A stretch of 64,000 nt of DNA from RYN-230 sp963723595. Its GTDB lineage: Bacteria > Actinomycetota > Actinomycetes > Streptosporangiales > Streptosporangiaceae. Below the pieces are notes generated by a model. It saw nothing but the letters and a program-made list of their open reading frames with translations, was not told the DNA's origin and did no database searches. The stretch covers positions 1,178,001 to 1,242,000 of the forward strand of contig CAVRRQ010000002.1 in the NCBI GenBank assembly GCA_963723595.1. Direction: 5' to 3'. Position 1 is the first letter of the stretch, and each line of letters opens with the position of its first letter. Shown in pieces: positions 49,924 to 57,894 of the stretch. Position numbers and translations under genes: made by a program.

Positions 49924-51423
49924 TCAGCCCAGCGTGAACGGGTCGCGGGTCCCGCCGGTGAGCTCGACCCAGATGGCCTTGGTCTGGGTGTACTCGTGGA
50001 CCGCCTCGATCCCGTTCTCGCGGCCGAGCCCGCTGGCCCCGAACCCCCCGAACGGGACGTCCGGGCCGACCACCCGGTAGGCGTTGATCCAGACGGTGCC
50101 GGTCCTCAGCGCGTGGGCCACCCGGTGACCCCGGTGGATGTCCTTGGTCCACACCGCACCGGCCAGGCCGTAGCGGGTATCGTTGGCCAGGCTGATGGCC
50201 TCCTCCTCGGTGTCGAACGGGGTGACCGCCAGCACCGGGCCGAACACCTCCTCGCAGGCCACGGTCATGCTCGGCTTGACGTTGGTGAGCACGGTGGGCT
50301 CGACGAAGTAGCCGCCCAGGTGCCCGGCCGCCTGGCCGCCGGTGGCCAGGGCCGCGCCCTCGCTGGCCGCAGAGGCGAAGAACGACAGCACCTTCTCGTA
50401 CTGCGGTCCGGTCGCCAGTGGCCCCATCTCGGTCGCGGCCTCCCGCGGGTCGCCCAGCTTGATGGCCTCCGCCCGGGCGACGATCTTGCTCACGAGCGCG
50501 TCGTGCACGCTCCGGTGCACCAGCAGCCGGGACCCGGCCATGCAGGTCTGCCCGGTCGCTGCGAACACCCCGGCCACCACCCCGTTGCTGGCCGCGTCGA
50601 GGTCGGCGTCGGGGAAGACCAGGTGCGCGGACTTGCCGCCCAGCTCGAGCAGCACCCCGGTGATGTTGGTGGCCGCGGCCTTGGCGACCTCGGCACCGAC
50701 CTGGGTGGACCCGGTGAACGCGATCTTGTCTACGCCGGGGTGCGCGGCCAGCGCCTTGCCCACCTCCGGCCCGAACCCGCTCACCACGTTGAACACGCCG
50801 GGCGGGAAGCCGGCCTCCTCGACCAGGCTGGCCAGCGCGATCGCGGACGCCGGGGAATAGTCGCTGGGCTTGGCCACCATCGTGCAGCCGGCGGCCAGGG
50901 CGGGCGCCAGTTTCCAGCAGAGCAGCAGGAGCGGCGAGTTCCACGGGACGATGGCCGCCACCACGCCGGCCGGCTCGCGCCGCGTGTACACGAGGAAGTT
51001 CGGCTTGTCCGCGGGGATGGTCGAGCCCTCGAGCTTGTCGGCCAGCCCGGAGAAGTAATAGAACCAGTCCGGGATGCTGCCCAGCTGCCCGCGCATCTCG
51101 CGGAGCAGCTTGCCGGTGTCCCGCGTCTCGAACTCGGCCAGCCGGTCGGCGTCCCGCGCGATGAGCTCGGCCAGCCTCCGCATGAGCCGGGCGCGGCCGA
51201 ACCCGGTCAGCTGCCCCCACGGCCCGGCCAGCGCGCGGCGCGCGGCCGCCACCGCCAGGTTCACGTCGGCCTCGCCGCCGTCGGCGGCGGTGGCCCACGG
51301 GGCGCCCGAGAACGGGTCGACGCTGTCGTAACTGCGCCCGGACACGGGCTCGGTCAGCTGGCCGTCGATGACCAGAGAGAAATGCGGCAGCTGCGCCGTG
51401 GGGGATGCCTGGGTCGTGGTCAT
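49924..51423 (-). CDS. Aldehyde dehydrogenase
   Basis: 499 aa, intact. NAD(P)-dependent oxidation of an aldehyde to acid. Family signatures: PWNSPLLLLCWKLAPALAAG, GSTQVGAEVAKAA, catalytic Glu in LLELGGKSAHLVF, catalytic Cys in FAATGQTCMAGSRLLVHRSV, and EEVFGPVLAVTPF. ATG 51423 has GGAGG upstream and overlaps the preceding gene's stop (ATGA). Last gene of the four-gene catabolic operon. Confidence 0.93.
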   Translation of the reverse strand: MTTTQASPTAQLPHFSLVIDGQLTEPVSGRSYDSVDPFSGAPWATAADGGEADVNLAVAAARRALAGPWGQLTGFGRARLMRRLAELIARDADRLAEFETRDTGKLLREMRGQLGSIPDWFYYFSGLADKLEGSTIPADKPNFLVYTRREPAGVVAAIVPWNSPLLLLCWKLAPALAAGCTMVAKPSDYSPASAIALASLVEEAGFPPGVFNVVSGFGPEVGKALAAHPGVDKIAFTGSTQVGAEVAKAAATNITGVLLELGGKSAHLVFPDADLDAASNGVVAGVFAATGQTCMAGSRLLVHRSVHDALVSKIVARAEAIKLGDPREAATEMGPLATGPQYEKVLSFFASAASEGAALATGGQAAGHLGGYFVEPTVLTNVKPSMTVACEEVFGPVLAVTPFDTEEEAISLANDTRYGLAGAVWTKDIHRGHRVAHALRTGTVWINAYRVVGPDVPFGGFGASGLGRENGIEAVHEYTQTKAIWVELTGGTRDPFTLG

Positions 51424-52610
51424 GGTGATGCCTCCTGCCGTGGACGTCCGAATTCCGCGCGGATGGCTGTCGTGTGCTGCCCGAGCGCCGGGACCGCGCC
51501 CATGGCGGCGGTCCGGCCGGGCACCGTCACCGGCGGGAGCAGCGCGCGGACCTGCCCGCCCGGGGAATCGACGTCGCGCCACCTGTCCCGGGCGGCCAGC
51601 TGCGGGTGGGCGGCGAACTCCCCGGGATCGCGCATCCGGGCGTTGGCGATGCCCGCCGCTTCCAGCGACGCCTCGAGCTGGTCCACTCCGATCCCGGCGA
51701 ACGCCCCGGTGAGGATCGCGGTCAGCTCGTCGTGGTGGGCGACCCGGGCCGGGTTGGTGGCGAAACGATCGTCGCTGGCCAGGTCCGGGCGGCCCAGGAT
51801 CCGCTCGCAGAGCACCACCCACTCGCGCTCGTTCTGGATCCCCAGGAACACCTGGCCACCCAGGGCCGGGTAGGGCCCGTACGGGGAGATCGAGGCGTGC
51901 CGCGCCCCGGTGCGCGGCGAGGGCCGGCCGCCGTAGACGCTGTAGTAGTAGGGCTGGCTCATCCATTCACCCAGCGCGTCGAGCATGGCCACCTCGAAGC
52001 AGCCGCCGCGGCCGGTCCGCTCCCGCTCGTACAGGGCGGTCAGCACGCCCGAGTAGGCGTACATCCCGGCCGCGATGTCGGCTACGGAGATCCCGGCCTT
52101 GGCCGGCTTCGCCGGGGTGCCGGTGACTGACAGCAGCCCGGCCTCGCACTGCACCAGCAGGTCGTAGGCCTTCTTGCCGGCGTACGGGCCCTCCGGGCCG
52201 TACCCGGAGATCGAGCAGCCGATCAGCCGCGGGTAGCGGGCCGCGAGCTGCTCCGCGCCCAGGCCGAGCCGGGTGGCCGCGCCGGGCGCCAGGTTCTGCA
52301 CGAACACGTCCGCGCGGGCCAGCATGGCGTCCAGCAGGGACCGGTCGGCGGGCTGCTTCACGTCGAGCTCGACGCTTTCCTTACCCCGGTTCAGCCAGAC
52401 GAAGTAGCTCGACTGGCCGTGCACCGACTGGTCGTAGCCGCGGGCGAAGTCGCCCGCGCCGGCCCGCTCGACCTTGATCACCCGCGCGCCGAGATCGGCG
52501 AGCTGGCGGGTGGCGAACGGGGCCGCCACCGCCTGCTCCAGCGCGACGACCAGCAGCCCTTCCAGAGGGAGTTCCCCGCTGACCATGACGGCTTTGTCCG
52601 CTTCGCTCAC
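51420..52610 (-). CDS. CaiB/BaiF-type CoA transferase (class III)
   Basis: 396 aa. Moves CoA between carboxylic acids through an aspartyl intermediate. Family N-terminus LEGLLVVALEQAVAAPFATR and QLADLGARVIKVERAGAGDF, glycine-rich YFVWLNRGKESVELDVKQPA, probable catalytic Asp in GKKAYDLLVQCEAGLLSVTG. GTG 52610 overlaps the acyl-CoA dehydrogenase stop (GTGA). In this context it would activate or recycle the substrate acid as a CoA thioester. Confidence 0.93.
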   Translation of the reverse strand: MSEADKAVMVSGELPLEGLLVVALEQAVAAPFATRQLADLGARVIKVERAGAGDFARGYDQSVHGQSSYFVWLNRGKESVELDVKQPADRSLLDAMLARADVFVQNLAPGAATRLGLGAEQLAARYPRLIGCSISGYGPEGPYAGKKAYDLLVQCEAGLLSVTGTPAKPAKAGISVADIAAGMYAYSGVLTALYERERTGRGGCFEVAMLDALGEWMSQPYYYSVYGGRPSPRTGARHASISPYGPYPALGGQVFLGIQNEREWVVLCERILGRPDLASDDRFATNPARVAHHDELTAILTGAFAGIGVDQLEASLEAAGIANARMRDPGEFAAHPQLAARDRWRDVDSPGGQVRALLPPVTVPGRTAAMGAVPALGQHTTAIRAEFGRPRQEASP

Positions 52611-53764
52611 GGGGCGACCGAGTTCCGCTTGATGAGCTGGCGGGCGATGACGTTGCGCTGGATCTCGTTGGTGCCCTCGCCGACGATCATCAGGGGGGCG
52701 TCGCGGAAGTAGCGCTCCACGTCGAACTCGGTGGAGTAGCCGTACCCGCCGTGAATGCGCACCGCGTTGAGCGCGATCTCCATGGCGGTTTCCGAGGCGA
52801 ACAGCTTGGCCATGCCCGCCTCCATGTCCGCCCGGGCACCCGCGTCGAAGCAGCGGGCGGCGTAGAGGACCAGCTGGCGGGCGGCGGTCAGCTTGGTGAC
52901 CATGTCGGCCAGGTAGTTGCCGACCGACTGGTGCTGCCAGATGGGCTGGCCGAAGCTCTCCCGCTGCTGGGCGTACCGCATCGAGTCCTCCAGCGCGGCG
53001 CGGCCGACCCCGACGGCCCGGGCGGCGACCTGGATCCGGCCGATCTCCAGGCCGCGCATCATCTGGCCGAAGCCCTCGCCCTCCTGGCCGCCGAGCAGGG
53101 CGTCCGCCGGCACCCGGAAGTCGTCGAAGGACAGCTCGCAGCTCTCCACCCCCTTATAGCCCAGCTTGGGCAGGTCACGCGAGACCGTGAACCCCGGCCC
53201 GTGCTCGACCAGCAGGATGCTGATCCCGGCGTGCGGGGGCTGGGCAGCCGGATCGGTCTTGCAGAGCAACGCGACCAACGCGGAACGCCGGGCGTTCGTA
53301 ATCCACGTCTTGGAACCGTTAATGAGATAAAAATCGCCATCGCGGCGCCCGGTCGTGCGCATGGCCTGCAGGTCGGAGCCGCCGCCGGGTTCCGTGAGCG
53401 CCATGGTGGCCCGGATCTCGCCGGTCGCCATCCGGGGCAGGTACCGCTCTTTCTGCGCGTCGGTGCCGTAGTCCAGGAGCAGCTTGGCCACCACCGTGTG
53501 GCCGCCCATGGCCCCGGCCAGGCTCATCCAGCCGCGGGACAGCTCCTCGGTGACCAGGGCGTAGCAGGGAGTGCTGACCCGCGCGGTGCCCCACGGCTCG
53601 GGGATGGCCAGCCCGTAGATACCCAGCTGCTTCATCTGCTTGATGAGCTTCTCCGGGTAGGTGTTCGCGTGCTCCAGCTCCGAGGCCACCGGCCTGACGT
53701 CACGGTCCACGAAGTCGCGGACCAGGCCGACGATGGCGCGCTCCTCCTCGCTCAGCTCATCCAT
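52607..53764 (-). CDS. Acyl-CoA dehydrogenase
   Basis: 385 aa FAD enzyme, intact. Motifs: MALTEPGGGSDLQAMRTTGR, WITNARRSALVALLCKTD, AVGVGRAALEDSMRYAQQRE, IHGGYGYSTEFDVERYFRDA and catalytic-base region MIVGEGTNEIQRNVIARQLI. Starts 12 bases after the MmgE/PrpD stop. It would introduce an alpha,beta double bond into the CoA ester made by the neighbouring transferase. Confidence 0.94.
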   Translation of the reverse strand: MDELSEEERAIVGLVRDFVDRDVRPVASELEHANTYPEKLIKQMKQLGIYGLAIPEPWGTARVSTPCYALVTEELSRGWMSLAGAMGGHTVVAKLLLDYGTDAQKERYLPRMATGEIRATMALTEPGGGSDLQAMRTTGRRDGDFYLINGSKTWITNARRSALVALLCKTDPAAQPPHAGISILLVEHGPGFTVSRDLPKLGYKGVESCELSFDDFRVPADALLGGQEGEGFGQMMRGLEIGRIQVAARAVGVGRAALEDSMRYAQQRESFGQPIWQHQSVGNYLADMVTKLTAARQLVLYAARCFDAGARADMEAGMAKLFASETAMEIALNAVRIHGGYGYSTEFDVERYFRDAPLMIVGEGTNEIQRNVIARQLIKRNSVAP

Positions 53765-53776
53765 GGCCGTCCCTCG

Positions 53777-55069
53777 CTAGCAGAAGTCCCGGAGCAGGTC
53801 GGCGCCGCTCGGCCAGGTCCACGCCGCGGCGCCGGGTTCCTGGCCGCCCCCGGCCACGTCCAGACCCGGCAGATCCAGCCCGGCCAGGCAGTCGGCGATC
53901 TTCGCCTGGAGCTGGGCGGTGGTGGCGGGCCGGGCGGGTGACCCGGGCGGGAACCGCTGGCTGATCTGCGCGACGCCGCCGCTGGCCGTGTGCAGCTCGG
54001 CGACCAGCTCGCCATCCAGCAGCCAGGTCCCGCCCGGCTCGCTCTTTACCTCGACCAGTTCGATGAGGCGGCGTGCGGCGGGCCGGTTCACCGCAGCGTC
54101 GGTGAAGCTGGCGAAGCCCGGGTAGCCGTCCAGCAGGGCGGTGGCCGCGGCGTACTCTAGGCTGAACTTGGCCTGCAGGCCGGTGCCCGGCCGGTGATGG
54201 ATGAGCGGGGTCAGCGTGCCCTCGGGGGTGCGGAGCACGATCCGGCGCACCTCGGCCGGGTCCAGCGGCCCGGACTGGGCCAGCTCCCCCAGCGCGCTGA
54301 TGGGGCGCTGCAGCGCGTAGCAGCACGGGTAGATCTTGACCGCCAGGCCGCCCGGGACCGCGGGCCCGGACAGGTCGGCCGCCCCGGGATCGCCGCCGAC
54401 GAGGGTCATCCACTCATCCAGGGCGGCCGGATCGGCCTGCGCGCCGGCTGCGGCCAGCGTGGCGGCCCGGATCCCGGCGTCCACGGCGAATCCCACCTGG
54501 AGCGACTTGGCGTCGGTGCCGAACGCCCGCTGCACCCCGCCTGCGCCGGGCACCGCGAGGGCGATGGCGGTGGCGATCTCCTCCGGGCCCAGGCCCAGCG
54601 CGACCGCCGCCCCGGCCGCGGCGGCCGGCGCGCCAGCGGTGCAGGTGGCGTGCCAGCCCGCGGAGTAGTGCCGCCATCCCAGCGCGTTGCCGAGCCGGGC
54701 CATCACCCCGGCCCCGGCCAGGTAGGCCCGGGCGCCCGCGCCGAGGGCCAGGGCGGTCGGCACGCAGACCGCGCTGATGTGGGTGGTGGACTGCATATGC
54801 AAGTCATCGAAGTCCAGGACGTGGGCGGCGACCGCCCAGCGCGGGCCTTCCGGCAGGCTCCCGGCCAGCCGCATCACGGGGTGCTCGCGGCCGGCCAGCG
54901 CCACCGCGACCGTGTCGGCCAGCGACCGGTCCGCCAGGGCCAGGTCCTCCCCGGTCGGCTCGAGGTCGTGGGCCCACTGGGCGAGCCGCCCGGCGAGCGA
55001 GTCCGCTGGCTCCGGCACCTGGCACCTCTCCCGCAGTTGGCCGACTGAATCTAAGATATGTACGGCCAT
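53777..55069 (-). CDS. MmgE/PrpD-family protein
   Basis: 430 aa from ATG 55069 (MAVHILDSVGQLRERCQVPE). Related to 2-methylcitrate dehydratase, cis-aconitate decarboxylase and similar enzymes: HVLDFDDLHMQSTTHISAVC, ALGWRHYSAGWHATCTAGAP, FGTDAKSLQVGFAVDAGIRA, KIYPCCYALQRPISALGELA and KFSLEYAAATALLDGYPGFA. The reaction (dehydratase, decarboxylase or isomerase) cannot be settled from sequence. First gene of the operon, diverging from the GntR regulator. Confidence 0.88.
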   Translation of the reverse strand: MAVHILDSVGQLRERCQVPEPADSLAGRLAQWAHDLEPTGEDLALADRSLADTVAVALAGREHPVMRLAGSLPEGPRWAVAAHVLDFDDLHMQSTTHISAVCVPTALALGAGARAYLAGAGVMARLGNALGWRHYSAGWHATCTAGAPAAAAGAAVALGLGPEEIATAIALAVPGAGGVQRAFGTDAKSLQVGFAVDAGIRAATLAAAGAQADPAALDEWMTLVGGDPGAADLSGPAVPGGLAVKIYPCCYALQRPISALGELAQSGPLDPAEVRRIVLRTPEGTLTPLIHHRPGTGLQAKFSLEYAAATALLDGYPGFASFTDAAVNRPAARRLIELVEVKSEPGGTWLLDGELVAELHTASGGVAQISQRFPPGSPARPATTAQLQAKIADCLAGLDLPGLDVAGGGQEPGAAAWTWPSGADLLRDFC

Positions 55070-55070
55070 T

Positions 55071-55081
55071 TTGCGACGCAA
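55071..55081. promoter_or_regulatory. Short palindrome at the catabolic operon start, possible GntR operator
   Basis: TTGCG-A-CGCAA, a perfect 5-1-5 palindrome immediately upstream of the MmgE/PrpD start codon in the 105-base divergent space with the GntR gene. Position fits an autoregulatory operator; the sequence itself is not a known HutC-type consensus. Confidence 0.35.
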
Positions 55082-55174
55082 CCGCCTGGGCCGGCCAGTC
55101 GGGCCCGGGCGTCCCCGCGGCCGCCCCGGAGCCGGCCCCGGGGACGCCCCGGGAGCAGGGAGGAGCGGGAGCCC

Positions 55175-55918
55175 GTGCCCGACCAGGTCAGGTCCAGCGC
55201 CTACCGGACGCTGGCCGCCTCACTGCGGGACGCGATCCGCAACGGCGAGTACGCCGACGGCCAGCAGCTGCCCACCGAGGAACAGCTGTCCGCGCGGCAT
55301 TCGGTGAGCCGGCAGACGGTCCGGCGGGCGATGCAGGACCTGGTCTCCGAGGGCATCATCTACCGGGTGGCCGGCCGCGGCACCTACCCGGTGGCCGAGG
55401 CCGACCGTTACCTGCGGCATTTCGGCTCCGTCGAGGACCTGATGGCCCTGTCCCTGGACACCGAGTGCGAGGTCATCACGCCGCTGCGGCACGCGGCGGA
55501 CGTGGAGGCCGCGAGCCGGCTCCGGCTGCCCTCCGACGACGTGCACGTGCTCACGCTGATCCGGCGGCACGCGAACGTCCCGTTCTGCCACACCGCGGTA
55601 TTCCTGCCGCCGCCGGTCGGGGCGCTGATCAGCGACGTTCCGGAGCTGGCCGCCGCGGGCCGGCGCAGCCGGATCACGGTCATCGGGCTGATCGACGCCA
55701 GGATGGCCCGGTCGATCAAGGGCGCGGAGCAGAGCATCACCGCGGCGGCCGCCCCTCCGTCCGTCGCGCTGCACCTGGAGTTCGCGCCCGGCCAGCCGGT
55801 GCTGCGGATCGACCGGCTGTACACCGACGACGCCGACACCCCGGTCGAGCTGGCGGTGAGCTATTTCGACCCGGCGCACTACTCGTACCGGGTGAGGCTC
55901 CGCCGCGGCCCGTCCTGA
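55175..55918 (+). CDS. GntR-family (HutC subfamily) transcriptional regulator
   Basis: 247 aa from GTG 55175, which follows a strong GGGAGGAGCGGGAG ribosome site. N-terminal winged helix AYRTLAASLRDAIRNGEYAD, LPTEEQLSARHSVSRQTVRR and GIIYRVAGRGTYP; C-terminal UTRA effector domain ending PVELAVSYFDPAHYSYRVRL. Diverges from and probably controls the MmgE-ACAD-CaiB-ALDH operon; the ligand is likely a pathway metabolite. A longer in-frame start at 55058 overlaps the divergent gene and is low complexity. Confidence 0.9.
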   Translation: MPDQVRSSAYRTLAASLRDAIRNGEYADGQQLPTEEQLSARHSVSRQTVRRAMQDLVSEGIIYRVAGRGTYPVAEADRYLRHFGSVEDLMALSLDTECEVITPLRHAADVEAASRLRLPSDDVHVLTLIRRHANVPFCHTAVFLPPPVGALISDVPELAAAGRRSRITVIGLIDARMARSIKGAEQSITAAAAPPSVALHLEFAPGQPVLRIDRLYTDDADTPVELAVSYFDPAHYSYRVRLRRGPS

Positions 55919-55990
55919 GCGCGGAAGGCCCGGCCCGCCAGGCCGGCCGCCAGGGGGGATCGGGCCGGGACGGCAGGCCGGGCCACCAGA

Positions 55991-56040
55991 TGGTCACCGG
56001 CGCCGGCCGCCGCTGCGGGAGCGGCCGGGGCCGGTGACCA
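55991..56040. terminator. 20-bp stem bidirectional terminator
   Basis: TGGTCACCGGCGCCGGCCGC (55991-56010) and GCGGCCGGGGCCGGTGACCA (56021-56040) are inverted copies with a single mismatch and a 10-base loop. Lies between the convergent GntR gene and the gene ending at 56047. Confidence 0.78.
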
Positions 56041-56046
56041 AGACCA

Positions 56047-56864
56047 TCAGGCCAGGCCCTCCAGCCGGCCGCAGAAGGCCCGGTACTGCTGGAGCGCGGT
56101 GCGCAGATCCTCCGTGGTCGCGTCCTTCTCCCACGCCGTGCTGAGCGCCGCCTGCTCCCTCTCGATGGAGGCCACGAAGGCCTTCACCACCTCATCTGCC
56201 GCCGCCGCGGCCCGCTGCACCGAACCCTTCGGATCGTCAACGAACATGGCCTGGATGGCCGGCCACTGCTGCTCGGACAGGGCCGCGGCGGGAATGCCGG
56301 CGCCGGTGGCCCCGGCGGCCGGGCCGGAGACGGCCGGCTCCGGGGTTTCAGCCACCACCGGCTCAGCCAGACCGGGCTCATCCATGCCGGGCTCAGCCAC
56401 ACCGGGCTCAGCCACACCGGGCTCAGCCACACCGGGCTCATCCAGTGCCGCGGGCGCGGACGAGGTCGCCGGCGAATCCGGATCGGCCGGGTCAGCGGGT
56501 TCGGATCCGAAGGGCGCCGAACCGGGCATTCCCGTCCCGGGGGTGCCCAGCTCGGATGCACCCATCTCGGGGGCGCCCATCTCGGGGGCGCCCATCTCGG
56601 GGGTGGCCGAGTCGGAGGGGGCCGAGTCGGAGTCGGCCGGCTCCGCGGGGACAACCAGAGGAGCGCGATCCATGCCGCTCGTATCCGGCGCCTCGTGCCG
56701 GCCGATCAGCTCATCACTGGCCGCGGGGTCGTAAGCCTCGGCGTCGCCCGCCGGGCCGGCTCCTCGCCGGTCAGGATCTCGTCACGGCGTTCGAGGACGA
56801 TCGGGTCGTCCGTCACGTCCTCACCGGCCGGGCGCGGGGTGGTCTCGTCGCGTTGCGAAGTCAT
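56047..56864 (-). CDS. Acidic repeat protein with C-terminal helical domain, paralogue of its neighbour (frameshifted)
   Basis: About 272 aa. ATG 56864 has AGGAGAGG upstream and lies 5 bases after the previous stop: MTSQRDETTPRPAGEDVTDD, then DPIVLERRDEILTGEEPAR. One base seems missing near 56755; the frame continues GDAEAYDPAASDELIGRHEA. The middle is Pro/Ala/Glu-rich with tandem PEMGA and EPGVA pentads. The C-terminus LSEQQWPAIQAMFVDDPKGS to DLRTALQQYRAFCGRLE matches the same segment of the 56870 gene. No membrane segment. Unknown function. Confidence 0.72.
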
Positions 56865-56869
56865 CTGGG

Positions 56870-57733
56870 TCACCTCTCCTGCCGCCGCGTGGCGGGCACC
56901 GCGTCGGGGGTCGGATTGCGGGCCGGGTCGCCGGCAGGCGGGCCGGAGCTCTCACTGGTGGCGCCCGGGCCGGCCGCCTGGTTCACCGCGGGCTCGTCCA
57001 CCACGGGCTCGTCCGCCGCGTCCTGATCCGCCGGAACCTCCTCCGCGGACGCGTTCACCGGAGCCTGGCTCGCCGGAACCGCGTCCGCCGGAGCCTGCTC
57101 CACCGGAGCCTGGTCCGCCGGGACCTGATTCACCGGGGGAAGGCCGTCCGGGGTAGTGGGGGTCGTGATGCCCTCGGTCGCGGCCCTCCCGTCGAGCCGG
57201 GCGTCGGGCTCCCCGAGCAGCTCGGCGAACAGCGCCCGGTAGTGGATCATCGCCTGGCGCAGGTCCTCGGTGGACGCGGCGCCGGCGGCGGCCTTCTGGC
57301 TGATGTCATGGGCCGCCCGGAAGTGGTCCAGGGTGCTCGCGTGCTCCACGGACAGGTCGGCGAGCGTCTGGTCGTAGGGCTGGGTGGGGTAGCCGCGGTC
57401 TTCCATGACGGCCGAGACCAGCGTTTGGGCCCCGGTCACGGCGGCCTGCGGCGCGTCCACGAACTGCTCCTGGACCGCGGTCCACTCGGATGAATACTGG
57501 GCTCGCGCCGCCGGGCTCAGCGGGCGGATGTCAAGCTCCCGGTGGTGGCGTTCTCGCTCCGCGAGCTCGGCTTCTGCTTCCCGCCTGCTGCCGCGCTCGG
57601 TGACCGCCCGGTCGTATTCGGGCCCGAAACGCTCCTTCAGCCGGCGTCGGCGGTTCGCCATCATCACCGCGACCACGACGGCAGCCACAACGAGGACGAC
57701 GATAACAATCGCCACAATGGCCCCAGTTGACAT
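56870..57733 (-). CDS. Membrane-anchored protein with helical domain, unknown function
   Basis: 287 aa, ATG 57733 with AAAGGGAGG upstream. One N-terminal span (AIVAIVIVVLVVAAVVVAVM), then the conserved actinomycete block KERFGPEYDRAVTERGSRRE and ERHHRELDIRPLSPAARAQY, a helical region (WTAVQEQFVDAPQAAVTGAQ ... STEDLRQAMIHYRALFAELL) and a Pro/Ala/Val tail with ADQAP/VEQAP repeats. Proteins with RFGPEYDRAV blocks are widespread in actinomycetes and uncharacterised. Confidence 0.82.
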   Translation of the reverse strand: MSTGAIVAIVIVVLVVAAVVVAVMMANRRRRLKERFGPEYDRAVTERGSRREAEAELAERERHHRELDIRPLSPAARAQYSSEWTAVQEQFVDAPQAAVTGAQTLVSAVMEDRGYPTQPYDQTLADLSVEHASTLDHFRAAHDISQKAAAGAASTEDLRQAMIHYRALFAELLGEPDARLDGRAATEGITTPTTPDGLPPVNQVPADQAPVEQAPADAVPASQAPVNASAEEVPADQDAADEPVVDEPAVNQAAGPGATSESSGPPAGDPARNPTPDAVPATRRQER

Positions 57734-57894
57734 GGGAACCTCCCTTTTCCGGAACTAGCGCCCACCGAGTACCCGCCTGGGCGGCCCCAAACACGGGACC
57801 GCCCGCCTTCCAGCATTCGAGGGGAGCAAATCCGCACGTTCACCGGCGTGACCGTAAATGTTCACCGGCGCGGCGGCCGGGTAGTGGCGCAGGC

